Positions 44,352 to 53,573 of a DNA stretch of 64,000 nucleotides are shown here, one piece after another. Source of the DNA: Marinobacterium sp. LSUCC0821 (GTDB lineage Bacteria; Pseudomonadota; Gammaproteobacteria; Pseudomonadales; Balneatricaceae); the NCBI RefSeq assembly GCF_012848475.1, contig NZ_CP051666.1, positions 1,263,501 to 1,327,500 on the forward strand, written 5' to 3'. The position numbers and the translations under genes are program-made. The notes beneath the pieces are model-generated. The model saw only the letters and a program-made list of their open reading frames with translations, had not been told where the DNA came from and ran no database searches. Every line of letters starts with the position of its first letter. Within the stretch, counting starts at the first letter, position 1.

Positions 44352-46558
44352 TCTAATTTAGTGCTCGCCAATCGGCGAGCATTACTCACCACTGTCACTG
44401 AAGAGAGTGCCATAGCAGCACCAGCTATCATTGGGTTTAGTAACAGACCTAGTAACGGATAGAGCACACCTGCCGCAACTGGAATCGCTGCAACATTATA
44501 GAAGAAGGCACCAAACAGATTCTGTTTAATATTTCTCACTGTGGCCCGCGATAGACTGATTGCATTGGCGACAGAGTGAAGCGAGTTCTGCATAAGGGCG
44601 ACATCAGCAGCAGCGATTGCCACATCTGTACCGCCGCCCATAGCGTAGCCGACTTCAGCCTGTGCCAAAGCCGGTGCATCATTTATACCGTCGCCGACCA
44701 TTGCAACCACTTCACCTTTGAGCTGAAGATCTCGAATCACCGCCATTTTTCCTTCTGGAGAAATCCCCGCTATCACATCAGAGATACCTGCCGCCTGCCC
44801 CATCGCATCTGCAGCAAGTTGATGATCTCCAGACAACAGAATCACTTTAAGACCCATTTGCTGCATACGAGCGACCGCTGCAGCGCTATCCTCACGCAGT
44901 GGATCGGTAAAACCGTAGACTGCGATCGCTTCTTGGTCGGTGAACAACCAGACCAGAGATGCTCCCTGCTGACTTAGACTTCTAGCCTTGTCTGCAAGCA
45001 TGCCCTGCGCCACACCACACTCTGCAAGCCAAGCACTACTGCCTAGAGAGTATTCGGAATCATACGAAGTCGCCGTAACACCCTGCCCAACTTTAGCTTT
45101 AAAACCATCTATCTCGACTGAAACAGTATTAGATAGACCAGAAACCAGCGCCTTCGATAGGGGGTGATCTGAGTGTGATGCCAACGCCTTAGCGACAGCA
45201 TCAGAATGTTCGGAAGTAGTTTGAGATCCAATTAGGGTCGGATGTCCTTGCGTCAGGGTCCCTGTCTTATCGAGTACGACGCAGGTCAAATCCTGTGCAC
45301 GCTGAAGTGCTTCACCGTTACGAATGAGGATACCCATTTTTGCTGCTCGCCCAACACCCACCATGACAGCCATGGGCGTTGCTAAACCCAGCGCACAGGG
45401 GCAAGCAACAATCAACACCGTCATCAACGCCAATACAGAATATGACCAAACAGGATCAGGACCTACAAACCACCAAACAGCGGCACTAAGCAGCGCAATA
45501 ACAATGACAACTGGCACAAAAACCGCTGCGATTCGATCTGCTAAACGTCCAAGTTCTGGTTTAGCGTTTTGCGCAGTTCGAACAGCACTTAATATTTGAG
45601 ATAGACGCGATTGACGTCCAACTTCTGTAGCTTTGATCACAAGTGAACCATCGCCGTTGCGAGTACCGCCAGTCACCTTTTCGCCAACCGAACGCAAAAT
45701 CGGTACTGATTCACCCGTGAGCATCGACTCATCAACATAACTTGAACCACTCTCAACCAGAGCATCTGCAGGGATAGTTTCACCTGGACGTACACGGATA
45801 AGATCACCTGGAATCAGCATCTGAACAGAGATTTCACGCTCTTCATCACCGCGAATTCGCAGTGCAGTTTTAGGCTGAAGATTCATTAGCGATCGCAGTG
45901 CACCCGCCGTCTGTGAACGCCCTTTCGCTTCTAGCGCTTGTCCCAGCAAGATAAAGCCAATGATCATAACTGAAGCTTCATAGTAGAGGTGTCGAGCCAC
46001 TTCAGGGATAACAGCAGGAGCGACAGAGACAATCAAAAGCAACAGAGTTGAGTAGATCCAAGCTGCTCCAGTACCGAGAGCAATCAATGTATCCATATTG
46101 AAATCTTTACGCTTGAAGCTTGTCCATGCACCACGATAGATGTGTCCCGCCGAAGAGTAGAGAACAAACGCTGTAATAGCGGCAGTCACTAGACCATTGA
46201 TCAAGCCGACAGTTGTAACGATATCTGGCAGCCATCCTAGCAACATCTGAATCATCAGCAGGGAGCCCACAATCAATGCTACCCAAGCTTTTTTAAATGT
46301 GGTGGCAAGCTCATGTGCGGCCTGTTGATCACGAGCAACGAGATCAGTTTCATCCTCAATGAGTGCAGCCCCGTAGCCTGCATCGGTAATCACTTTAATC
46401 ACCTGATCAGCGTCTAAAGATGCATCAATGGTGGCACTTCTATCGGCAAAATTGATGACGTAATCATCTATACCCTCAGCTGCCGTTAGCGCTTTTTCTA
46501 TGCTGCGCACACAGCCAGCACAAGTGACTTTATAGAGTGAAAACTGATGAATAGTCAT
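44348..46558 (-). CDS. copA: Copper-exporting P1B-type ATPase
   Basis: CopA pumps Cu(I) out of the cytoplasm. The 736-residue protein has one N-terminal HMA domain (Cys-13/Cys-16 in TCAGC), the A-domain LTGESVPI, the transport motif CPC in [12 protein letters not shown], the phosphorylated Asp in [11 protein letters not shown], the SDHPLSKAL nucleotide motif and [13 protein letters not shown]. No copper regulator or chaperone gene adjoins it. It follows the thioesterase gene after 20 bases. Confidence 0.95.
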   Translation of the reverse strand: MTIHQFSLYKVTCAGCVRSIEKALTAAEGIDDYVINFADRSATIDASLDADQVIKVITDAGYGAALIEDETDLVARDQQAAHELATTFKKAWVALIVGSLLMIQMLLGWLPDIVTTVGLINGLVTAAITAFVLYSSAGHIYRGAWTSFKRKDFNMDTLIALGTGAAWIYSTLLLLIVSVAPAVIPEVARHLYYEASVMIIGFILLGQALEAKGRSQTAGALRSLMNLQPKTALRIRGDEEREISVQMLIPGDLIRVRPGETIPADALVESGSSYVDESMLTGESVPILRSVGEKVTGGTRNGDGSLVIKATEVGRQSRLSQILSAVRTAQNAKPELGRLADRIAAVFVPVVIVIALLSAAVWWFVGPDPVWSYSVLALMTVLIVACPCALGLATPMAVMVGVGRAAKMGILIRNGEALQRAQDLTCVVLDKTGTLTQGHPTLIGSQTTSEHSDAVAKALASHSDHPLSKALVSGLSNTVSVEIDGFKAKVGQGVTATSYDSEYSLGSSAWLAECGVAQGMLADKARSLSQQGASLVWLFTDQEAIAVYGFTDPLREDSAAAVARMQQMGLKVILLSGDHQLAADAMGQAAGISDVIAGISPEGKMAVIRDLQLKGEVVAMVGDGINDAPALAQAEVGYAMGGGTDVAIAAADVALMQNSLHSVANAISLSRATVRNIKQNLFGAFFYNVAAIPVAAGVLYPLLGLLLNPMIAGAAMALSSVTVVSNARRLASTKLD

Positions 46559-46578
46559 AATAATTCACCGACTTTAAA

Positions 46579-47025
46579 TTAACGGGTTCGCTCAATAGCG
46601 GCGTAGTCCCCAAAGAGTTCAAGCTTAACTTCAGCACCCCCAACGGTAACCGAAATAGGCAGTCGGGCGCGCCGCTTATCTTGAAAACGATCCCAAAACT
46701 GCTGCACTACAGAGTCTTCCGGTAAGCGTGCTTCAGCGACCAAACGCTCGGTAACGGGAGCTAAAAAACGCTGCTCACTTTTTGCAATCATGACATCCGC
46801 TTCTACTCCGCGCTGACGAAGCCAAAGGGTTAACAACGTCCAGCCACAGAGTGTCGCCAGTCCCGCAATTGAACCCGCAAAGCCTGTACCCTTGTCATTG
46901 ATATTGGGCGCAAGGGGCGCGCTCAAACGCACGGAGTAGCCTGTATATTCTAGCTCGTCAATCTGCATCGCTTCCGTCAATGGAATCGCTTGATGCAGCC
47001 AAGCAAGAAACTCCGCGTTATTCAC
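46579..47025 (-). CDS. YiiD-type thioesterase domain protein
   Basis: The 148-residue protein is a hotdog-fold candidate: AWLHQAIPLTEAMQIDELEY, VRLSAPLAPNINDKGTGFAGSI and LAEARL-like strands match the C-terminal thioesterase domain of YiiD. The substrate is unknown. It overlaps the nitroreductase gene by 8 bases. Confidence 0.82.
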   Translation of the reverse strand: MNNAEFLAWLHQAIPLTEAMQIDELEYTGYSVRLSAPLAPNINDKGTGFAGSIAGLATLCGWTLLTLWLRQRGVEADVMIAKSEQRFLAPVTERLVAEARLPEDSVVQQFWDRFQDKRRARLPISVTVGGAEVKLELFGDYAAIERTR

Positions 47026-47578
47026 CTGCCCACTCCGCCGTGAACAGATCTACATTCGCAACTGGAGCTTCACGATCACGCATAGGCTGGCCAAGATAGA
47101 TAAATCCAACCATCTTCTCGTTATCTGCAAGACCTAGACCTTTTTCAACGAGCGCGTCAAACATGAGATCACCCGAGCGCCAAATAGCACCTAAGCCTTG
47201 CGCATAGGCTGCTTGAACCACAGCCTGTGCAGCACATCCAGCAGTAATAATCTGCTCAAACTCTGGTACTTTAGGGTGGGCTTGAGTCACAGCTATCGCG
47301 ACAATGATCATCGGAGCACGCCGCGGCATGTTCAGAAAACGATTACGAGCAGCATCATCTAATTCACTATCTTTAGCCAACGCAGCCTGAAGATAGAGTT
47401 CGCCTAAACGATCCAAACCCTCACCTTGAATAGTGAGAAAACGGTAAGGACGAAGCAGACCATGATCTGGTGCTCGCGCTGCCGCTTCAAACATAACCTG
47501 CAGCTGTTTAGCTGTTGGCGCAGCCCCCTCAAGAGCTGGCGTTGATGTGCGTTGAGTAAGTAGTTCTATAGCATCCAT
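47018..47578 (-). CDS. Nitroreductase family protein (YdjA-like)
   Basis: The 186-residue flavoprotein has LLTQRTSTPALEGAAPTAKQ, the ARAPDHGLLRPYRFLTI FMN segment, AAQAVVQAAYAQGLGAIWRSG and VGFIYLGQP. It resembles the compact YdjA type, which uses FMN and NAD(P)H; the natural substrate is not known. It begins 12 bases after queF. Confidence 0.9.
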   Translation of the reverse strand: MDAIELLTQRTSTPALEGAAPTAKQLQVMFEAAARAPDHGLLRPYRFLTIQGEGLDRLGELYLQAALAKDSELDDAARNRFLNMPRRAPMIIVAIAVTQAHPKVPEFEQIITAGCAAQAVVQAAYAQGLGAIWRSGDLMFDALVEKGLGLADNEKMVGFIYLGQPMRDREAPVANVDLFTAEWAGE

Positions 47579-47590
47579 TGAGAGCTCCTC

Positions 47591-48415
47591 TTATTGACGA
47601 CTTAGGCGCATATTCACAGGGCGCTCATCTTTGGAGCTACGAAACGGATTGATATCCAGCCCACCGCGACGAACATATCGCGCATAGACTGACAGCTGCT
47701 CAGGTTTACACTGCTGCCAAATATCCATGAAGATCGTCTCTACGCACTGCTCATGGAAATCGCCATGCTCACGGTAGGATATGAGATACCCCAGCAGACC
47801 CTCTTGATCAATTTTAGCGCCGGTATAGGTAATCTGAACGCTTGCCCAATCGGGCTGCCCTGTTACTGGACAGTTCGACTTCAATAGATGAGAAACCAGC
47901 GCTTCAGACACCACTTCACCCTTGGCAGATAGCAACTCTGGCGCGGGCTCATAGTGGCTCACTTCGATATCCAGCTCATCAATACACTCGCCTGTAAAGT
48001 TCTCTACTGCGACAGCATCTTCAGGTGATGTAAGTAATACACGCACATCACCACCGGCCGCCTTCGACAGGTCCTTCTCCATCTGCGCAACAACCTGAGC
48101 GGCATCATCAAAACGCGTCAAATTATAGGAGTTGAGATAGAGTTTGAACGACTTAGATTCAATGATATGCGAAGAGGTCGCCGGTATATGAAACTCAGCC
48201 AAAGCAACAATGGGCTTACCCTTAGCGTTTAGCCAACTGATCTCGTAGGAGTTCCAAATATCTTCACCAAAAAATGGCAGAGTGGTTCTTTCGACACCTC
48301 GCGCCTGCCAATTGATATCTCGCTCAATCGGGTAAAGCAGTGACGAATCATACTGATTAGCGTAGACCGTCTCTTTACCGAGTGGCGAATGGAGTACTTT
48401 TTCTGGCTCATTCAT
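47591..48415 (-). CDS. queF: NADPH-dependent 7-cyano-7-deazaguanine reductase
   Basis: QueF reduces preQ0 to preQ1 for queuosine. The 274-residue length is that of the bimodular E. coli type. Visible are the substrate-binding SKSFKLYLNSYN, the catalytic cysteine and aspartate in KSNCPVTGQPDW, and the His-Glu pair in FHEQCVETIF. It starts at the last base of the ABC permease gene. Confidence 0.96.
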   Translation of the reverse strand: MNEPEKVLHSPLGKETVYANQYDSSLLYPIERDINWQARGVERTTLPFFGEDIWNSYEISWLNAKGKPIVALAEFHIPATSSHIIESKSFKLYLNSYNLTRFDDAAQVVAQMEKDLSKAAGGDVRVLLTSPEDAVAVENFTGECIDELDIEVSHYEPAPELLSAKGEVVSEALVSHLLKSNCPVTGQPDWASVQITYTGAKIDQEGLLGYLISYREHGDFHEQCVETIFMDIWQQCKPEQLSVYARYVRRGGLDINPFRSSKDERPVNMRLSRQ

Positions 48416-49188
48416 TAGCTACGAATTCCTTTACCACTGTTTAGCAGGTGCAGTGCAAAACCACCGAGTACCATGACAAACAGAATAATCATCCCAAAGG
48501 CAAATGCGACATTGATATCACTTACGCCCAAAATACCGTAACGGAAAGTGTTAACCATGTAGAGGATCGGGTTTAACTGCGATACACCTTGCCAAAAATC
48601 AGGCAGCATTGAGATCGAGTAGAAGACCCCTCCAAGGTAAGTTAAGGGTGTCAAAATAAAAGTGGGCACCACAGCGATATCATCAAAGCTATTCGCGTAG
48701 ATTGCATTGATAAAGCCGCCCAAAGAGAAGACAACGGCCGTTAAAAAGACAATCGCAAGCGTGATAAATGGGTGCGCCAGCGTTAAATCGGTAAAAAAGA
48801 GCGACAACAACGTCACGATAAATCCAACGGCTAGACCACGCGCGACACCACCAATCACATAACCGGACAAAATCACCCAATTAGGGACAGGTGCGACCAG
48901 CAGCTCTTCAATATGGCGTTGAAACTTAGTACCAAAAAAAGATGAGACAACATTGCCATATGAGTTGGTAATCACCGACATCATGATGAGGCCAGGCACA
49001 ATGTACTGCATGTAATCGAAGCCACCCATCTGACCGATACGTGCACCCACTAAATTACCGAAAATAATGAAGTAGAGGGTCATGGTAATCGCTGGAGGGA
49101 TCAGAGTCTGAACCCAAATACGGGTAAAGCGGCGAACCTCTTTAACAACGATCGTCGAGAAAGCGACCCAAAGAAGATTGCTATTCAC
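48415..49188 (-). CDS. ABC-2 type exporter permease (YadH-like)
   Basis: This 257-residue inner-membrane protein has six hydrophobic segments and the ABC-2 pattern LYFIIFGNLVGARIG, IVPGLIMMSVITNSYGNV and LTPLTYLGGVFYSISMLPDFW. With the ATPase upstream it forms a YadG/YadH-type exporter of unknown substrate. It starts at the last base of the ATPase gene. Confidence 0.92.
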   Translation of the reverse strand: MNSNLLWVAFSTIVVKEVRRFTRIWVQTLIPPAITMTLYFIIFGNLVGARIGQMGGFDYMQYIVPGLIMMSVITNSYGNVVSSFFGTKFQRHIEELLVAPVPNWVILSGYVIGGVARGLAVGFIVTLLSLFFTDLTLAHPFITLAIVFLTAVVFSLGGFINAIYANSFDDIAVVPTFILTPLTYLGGVFYSISMLPDFWQGVSQLNPILYMVNTFRYGILGVSDINVAFAFGMIILFVMVLGGFALHLLNSGKGIRS

Positions 49189-50114
49189 TATTTTGACTCC
49201 TTTTTATGTTCGACAAGTGAGACAAAAAGCTCCTCAAGACGGTTCGCTTTATTACGCATACTCAACACATTGACCCCCTGCTCGGTCAACTTACCAAACA
49301 GACAATTCAAGCCACTCTCCTTAGGTACATCAACCTCAAGAGTATGACCATCTGTTAGACGCCCTACTAAACCACCTAGGTCCGGTAACAGGTCAACATC
49401 CTCTGCAAGATCTAAAATAACGGTCTCTACATTTAACTTAGCTAGCAGCGATTTCATCGAGCTATTCTGGATAATCTCACCCTGATCAATAATCGCAATA
49501 TTACGACAGAGAGACTCCGCCTCTTCGAGATAGTGAGTGGTCAGAATAATGGTGGTCCCTTCTGCATTAATCTTCTTCAAGAACTCCCACATCGAGCGGC
49601 GCAACTCAATATCGACACCTGCTGTTGGTTCATCAAGAATAAGCAATTTAGGGTTATGAACGAGCGCACGAGCAATCATCAGACGGCGTTTCATACCACC
49701 CGATAACTGGCGAGCGCGATTATCACGCTTATCCCAAAGCCCTAGTGCTTTTAGATAGTGCTCTGCTCGCTCTTTAGCAACCGCAGCAGGAATACCGTAG
49801 TAACCCGCCTGAGTAATCACGATATCTTCCACTTTTTCAAAAAAGTTGAAGTTAAACTCCTGGGGAACAATACCCATGCACAACTTAGCCTGAGTCAGAT
49901 GGGTATCTATATCGTGACCGAAGACAGAGACCTGACCACTGCTCTTATTCACTAACGAAGTAACAATCCCCAGCGTGGTCGACTTACCAGCACCGTTAGG
50001 TCCTAATAGCGCGAAAAAATCGCCCTGTTTTACTTCGAGATCAATACCTTTCAGCGCTTCAAAGCCATTTCCATAGGTCTTCTTAAGCGCGGTAATTTTA
50101 AGTGCGAGTTCCAT
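49188..50114 (-). CDS. ABC exporter ATPase (YadG-like)
   Basis: The 308-residue ATPase has Walker A GPNGAGKST, Q-loop GIVPQEFN, signature RQLSGGMKRRLMIARAL, Walker B LLILDEPTAGVD and the H-loop LTTHYLEEAE. It leads a compact leftward group: ATPase, permease, queF, nitroreductase, thioesterase and copA. Confidence 0.95.
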   Translation of the reverse strand: MELALKITALKKTYGNGFEALKGIDLEVKQGDFFALLGPNGAGKSTTLGIVTSLVNKSSGQVSVFGHDIDTHLTQAKLCMGIVPQEFNFNFFEKVEDIVITQAGYYGIPAAVAKERAEHYLKALGLWDKRDNRARQLSGGMKRRLMIARALVHNPKLLILDEPTAGVDIELRRSMWEFLKKINAEGTTIILTTHYLEEAESLCRNIAIIDQGEIIQNSSMKSLLAKLNVETVILDLAEDVDLLPDLGGLVGRLTDGHTLEVDVPKESGLNCLFGKLTEQGVNVLSMRNKANRLEELFVSLVEHKKESK

Positions 50115-50169
50115 TAATCCTTAACCTTTGCGACAATTTGTGTCACGGGCATTTTTTAACGAGCCCATA

Positions 50170-50616
50170 ATGCGAGAAATTATACAGCCAAGGACCACTC
50201 CTTTGACCGACTTTCACCAATTTCATTTAAATCTTCTCAAAATTGGCTACAACAACCTCATTAAACAACCCATGTTTCACGATGATGAGGAGTATTCAGA
50301 TACCGCTGAGGAGCTTTTGAGCCTCTACCGAGACACAGTTGAAGCTTACGAGTCCCATACGGACGAAGCGTATGAATTGGGTCAACGCTTAATGACGCGT
50401 ATCGTAGGTACCTTTCCTCAGTTCCTGCCATTAATCTCGCGCGATCTACTCTGGTTATTTGGAGGCGACTGTATCGCATACCTAAGTGATGAAGAGATTG
50501 ATCAATACACAGCACTGGATGAGGCGCGCTATGAGCAAGAACAACAGGACGCTAGCTTAGATTACCTTCAGCTACGCAATATGATGCTAACAGCAGGCGA
50601 CGAAACACAACACTGA
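50170..50616 (+). CDS. PA2817-family protein
   Basis: The 148-residue acidic, helical protein (HDDEEYSDTAEELLSLYRDTV, ISRDLLWLFGGDCIAYLSDEE) resembles the Pseudomonas PA2817 family, whose function is unknown. The neighbourhood of queF, the ABC pair and Glu/Gly tRNAs matches that in Pseudomonas. ATG at 50170 is preferred; a TTG at 50128 adds 14 residues. No strong ribosome site is visible. Confidence 0.78.
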   Translation: MREIIQPRTTPLTDFHQFHLNLLKIGYNNLIKQPMFHDDEEYSDTAEELLSLYRDTVEAYESHTDEAYELGQRLMTRIVGTFPQFLPLISRDLLWLFGGDCIAYLSDEEIDQYTALDEARYEQEQQDASLDYLQLRNMMLTAGDETQH

Positions 50617-50655
50617 TCGCGTTGAGACAAAAATAAAGAGAGTGTAAAGAGAGAG

Positions 50656-50731
50656 TGGAGCGGGAAACGAGGCTCGAACTCGCGACCTCAACCTTGGCAA
50701 GGTTGCGCTCTACCAACTGAGCTATTCCCGC
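50656..50731 (-). tRNA. tRNA-Gly (anticodon GCC), distal copy
   Basis: The 76-base cloverleaf has acceptor GCGGGAA/TTCCCGC, D-arm AGCTCAGTTGGTAGAGC, anticodon GCC in CTTGCCAAG, GTTCGAGCC T-arm and an encoded CCA. It is identical to the copy at 50827-50902. Confidence 0.98.
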
Positions 50732-50735
50732 ATGA

Positions 50736-50811
50736 TGGCGTCCCATAGGGGGTTCGAACCCCTGTTACCGCCGTGAAAGGGCGGTGTCCTAGGCCACTAG
50801 ACGAATGGGAC
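50736..50811 (-). tRNA. tRNA-Glu (anticodon TTC), second copy
   Basis: The acceptor GTCCCAT pairs with ATGGGAC, the anticodon is TTC in CCTTTCACG, the T-arm is GGGGTTCGAACCCC and CCA is encoded. Identical to the copy at 50906-50981. Confidence 0.98.
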
Positions 50812-50826
50812 GTCTTGGTTATACGT

Positions 50827-50902
50827 TGGAGCGGGAAACGAGGCTCGAACTCGCGACCTCAACCTTGGCAAGGTTGCGCTCTACCAACTGAGCTATTCCC
50901 GC
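50827..50902 (-). tRNA. tRNA-Gly (anticodon GCC), proximal copy
   Basis: Same sequence as the tRNA-Gly at 50656-50731, lying 3 bases after tRNA-Glu on the same transcript. The Glu-Gly unit is repeated with a period of 170-171 bases. Confidence 0.98.
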
Positions 50903-50905
50903 GGA

Positions 50906-50981
50906 TGGCGTCCCATAGGGGGTTCGAACCCCTGTTACCGCCGTGAAAGGGCGGTGTCCTAGGCCACTAGACGAATGGGAC
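50906..50981 (-). tRNA. tRNA-Glu (anticodon TTC), first copy
   Basis: First gene of the Glu-Gly-Glu-Gly transcript; same sequence as 50736-50811, with CCA encoded. Its 5' end is about 38 bases downstream of the -10 box. Confidence 0.98.
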
Positions 50982-51018
50982 AACACTAACGTATTGCTTC
51001 CTCTGTGAGGAGGCGCAA

Positions 51019-51047
51019 ATAATACGGAGCGCCCTATTGGCCGTCAA
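51019..51047 (-). promoter_or_regulatory. Strong sigma-70 promoter of the tRNA operon
   Basis: Reverse strand TTGACG (51047-51042), 17 bases, TATTAT (51024-51019), then a GC-rich TGCGCC discriminator typical of stringently controlled stable-RNA promoters. Confidence 0.88.
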
Positions 51048-51130
51048 CCCCTGATATCGAAAAAAATGTAAAAAACCAGGAATTTATCCCCTATTTTTTC
51101 GATCGAGATTGCTCTCTGTTCAAACAATAA

Positions 51131-51973
51131 TCAATCCGTCAGTCTATTTGCTCGATAATCACTAATCGCCTGCTCAATCTCATCCATAGTATTCATTACA
51201 AATGGACCGTACTGAGCGATTGGTTCGTTGATAGCTTGACCTGCGATCAACATAAATCGAGCACCTGTCTCACCTGCAGAGACGCGAATCCTATCACCTT
51301 CAGAGAGCTCAGCCGCCTCATGAATCGCAAGGGTCTCTTCACCCAGCTCTGCTGTCCCTTCAAAGAGGTATACAAAACCAGAAAGTACCTTGGCGACTGG
51401 CAGCTCGATCGCTTCTCCAGAGTTCAGGCGAACCTCCATAAAGATAGGTTGTCGACTGATTCCAGAGACAGGCCCCTCGTAATGCAACCCACCAATATCG
51501 AGTGAACCAGCAACAAGCCTAATGAGACCCTGCTCAAGAGAGATCTCTGTGATCTCTTCAGGTTCGATATTCTGATAGGCAGCCGGTTTCATCTTTTCAC
51601 TCGCCGGGAGGTTGACCCACAATTGAAAACCACGCATCAAGCCATTCTCTTGCTGCGGCATCTCTTCATGGATAACACCACGACCAGCAGTCATCCACTG
51701 AACACTGCCAGGTCTTAGAATCCCCTCATTACCCATATGGTCACGGTGTTTCATTAGCCCATCAAGCATATAGGTAACTGTTTCAAAGCCACGATGCGGG
51801 TGTGCAGGAAAACCAGCAATGTAGTCATCTGGATCATCCGATGAGAAGCAATCCAGCATCAAGAAGGGATCGATTCGGGCGAACTGGCTTTTGCCGACAC
51901 TACGGCGAATTCGTACCCCTGCGCCATCCATGCTATCCACACCTGGAACACGTCGTTTGATTGCTCTCATCAT
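51131..51973 (-). CDS. Pirin-family bicupin
   Basis: The 280-residue protein has the pirin N-terminal cupin with FPAHPHRGFETVTYMLDG, HRDHMGNEGILRPGSVQWMTAGRGVIHEEMP, giving the metal His and Glu ligands, and a second, degenerate cupin. Some pirins are quercetin dioxygenases or redox sensors. It lies 19 bases after azoR, so both probably answer to quinone stress. Confidence 0.92.
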   Translation of the reverse strand: MMRAIKRRVPGVDSMDGAGVRIRRSVGKSQFARIDPFLMLDCFSSDDPDDYIAGFPAHPHRGFETVTYMLDGLMKHRDHMGNEGILRPGSVQWMTAGRGVIHEEMPQQENGLMRGFQLWVNLPASEKMKPAAYQNIEPEEITEISLEQGLIRLVAGSLDIGGLHYEGPVSGISRQPIFMEVRLNSGEAIELPVAKVLSGFVYLFEGTAELGEETLAIHEAAELSEGDRIRVSAGETGARFMLIAGQAINEPIAQYGPFVMNTMDEIEQAISDYRANRLTD

Positions 51974-51992
51974 AGCGATTACCTCTTAGAAC

Positions 51993-52580
51993 TTATTGAA
52001 ACGCTGCACGCGCTTTTTCAAGAGAAAGGTCACGATGGCTATCCATAGCCAAACCTTCCGCCAACACCACACGTGTATCCTTAAGTCCAATGAAACCTAA
52101 GAACTGCTTCACGAAATCAACTTGGAAATCCTGCCCCTGCTCTGCATATAGGCCGCCACGTGTAGCTACAAGATAGACAGGCTTATCTTCAATCATCCCA
52201 ACTGGACCCTGCTCAGTGTATTGGAATGTAACACCAGCACGTGCCAAGTGGTCAAACCAAGACTTTAACTGAGATGGAATATTGAAGTTATACATTGGCA
52301 GACCAATCACCAAAGTATCTGCTGCCTTTACCTCAGCAAGCAGTGCATCTGCATACTCAACAACTGCAGCCTGCTCAGCATCACGCGCTTCACTTGGCGT
52401 GTTCAGTGCGGTCACACGAAACGCATCAAGATGCGGAGCTGGATCCTTGGCAAGGTCACGCTCAATAACCACTGCACCTGGGTTTTCAACTTTCCACTTA
52501 TCAACAAAACTCTTTGCCAACTGTGCCGACTGTCCATTCTCGCCAAACAGAGAGGTTTTAACATGTAGAAGTGTAGCCAT
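51993..52580 (-). CDS. azoR: FMN-dependent NADH:quinone/azo reductase
   Basis: The 195-residue flavodoxin-like protein has KTSLFGENGQSAQLAKSFVD (FMN phosphate loop), IGLPMYNFNIPSQLKSWFDH and ATRGGLYAEQG, all AzoR hallmarks. It reduces quinones and azo dyes by two electrons. AAAGGAG stands before the ATG. It is divergent from a LysR regulator gene. Confidence 0.94.
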   Translation of the reverse strand: MATLLHVKTSLFGENGQSAQLAKSFVDKWKVENPGAVVIERDLAKDPAPHLDAFRVTALNTPSEARDAEQAAVVEYADALLAEVKAADTLVIGLPMYNFNIPSQLKSWFDHLARAGVTFQYTEQGPVGMIEDKPVYLVATRGGLYAEQGQDFQVDFVKQFLGFIGLKDTRVVLAEGLAMDSHRDLSLEKARAAFQ

Positions 52581-52627
52581 ATCGATCTCCTTTCGATCAC
52601 ATATATATTTGATAATGCGATCTTCTC

Positions 52628-52642
52628 ATCTACAATTTAGAT
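52628..52642. promoter_or_regulatory. LysR-type T-N11-A box between azoR and its regulator
   Basis: ATCTA-CAATT-TAGAT is a 15-bp inverted repeat satisfying T-N11-A, placed in the 114-base divergent gap as expected for a LysR activation site. Confidence 0.55.
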
Positions 52643-52694
52643 ATTAAATAGCAAAAATTAGTTTATATTTATCGAAATACCTGATGGATTAGTG

Positions 52695-53573
52695 ATGATT
52701 TCTCTCGAACACTGGCAGGCGCTCATAGCGGTCGCCGATAGCGAAACCTTTGCCAAGGCAGCAGAAGCGATTGATAAGAGCCAATCGACGCTGAGCTATG
52801 CGGTAAAGCAGATCGAGAACAGCACCGGTCTGAAACTTTTCACGACGCAGGGTCGGCGTGCAGTTTTAACCATTGAGGGCGAACAGCTTGTCGTTCACGC
52901 CAGAGAACTCGTCGCTCGCGCCAACCGAATCGAAACTCTAGCGACTCAATTCGCCCTGGGTGCCGAAGCAAAAATCAAACTATGCATTGAAGCGATCTAT
53001 CCAAGCCAGATCATTTTGGAAGCACTAAACCGCTTCTCTACTCTACAGCCTCAAACTAAGATCGATTATCAACGTTCAGTGTTAAGCGGCTCTGAGCAAG
53101 CACTACTTGAACGTAGTGCGGACATAGTGATTGGCGGCAGAATTCCTCCAGGCTTCATGGGAGAGAGTCTTGGGCGTTTTAGATTTATCGCCGCGGCCGC
53201 ACCCTCTCACCCTTTGCATCAGCTCGACGCACCCATCAGCTTAGAGATGCTTGAGGAGCATCGCCAGCTAGTAGTAAGAGATACCGGCATTCGAAATATC
53301 GATGCAGGCTGGCTTGGAGCTAATCAGCGTTGGACACTCGACTCCCCTGACCTATCGATAGAGGCCGCTATTCAGGGGCTTGGATTTGCTTGGTATGCAG
53401 AGGCTTTGATTGCGCCACATCTTCAAAGCGGTGCACTAAAGCCACTAAATTTACTGGAGGGTAACGAGCGATTTGCCGAGCTTTATATCATCCTGACACA
53501 TGGTGAAACATCAACACCCGGCGTTAAAGAGCTGGCCCGCCTGATAAAAACGGTCCAATCAGAGCGCTGCTAG
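52695..53573 (+). CDS. LysR-family transcriptional regulator
   Basis: The 292-residue regulator has an N-terminal winged helix (LEHWQALIAVADSETFAKAA and SQSTLSYAVKQIENSTGLKLF) and a periplasmic-binding-type effector domain. Divergence from azoR and pirin suggests it controls them in response to quinones or electrophiles. ATG at 52695 is taken; the GTG three bases earlier is also possible. Its stop overlaps that of rmuC. Confidence 0.9.
   Translation: MISLEHWQALIAVADSETFAKAAEAIDKSQSTLSYAVKQIENSTGLKLFTTQGRRAVLTIEGEQLVVHARELVARANRIETLATQFALGAEAKIKLCIEAIYPSQIILEALNRFSTLQPQTKIDYQRSVLSGSEQALLERSADIVIGGRIPPGFMGESLGRFRFIAAAAPSHPLHQLDAPISLEMLEEHRQLVVRDTGIRNIDAGWLGANQRWTLDSPDLSIEAAIQGLGFAWYAEALIAPHLQSGALKPLNLLEGNERFAELYIILTHGETSTPGVKELARLIKTVQSERC

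Noticed and set aside
44348-50114. A single functional pathway from the ABC exporter through queF to copA
   Set aside because: The genes are tightly spaced on one strand, but queuosine, nitroreductase, thioesterase and copper export share no known chemistry; co-transcription is all that can be claimed.
50552-50746. 64-residue frame across the tRNA-Gly gene
   Set aside because: It consists of tRNA sequence and the end of the PA2817-type gene; not coding.
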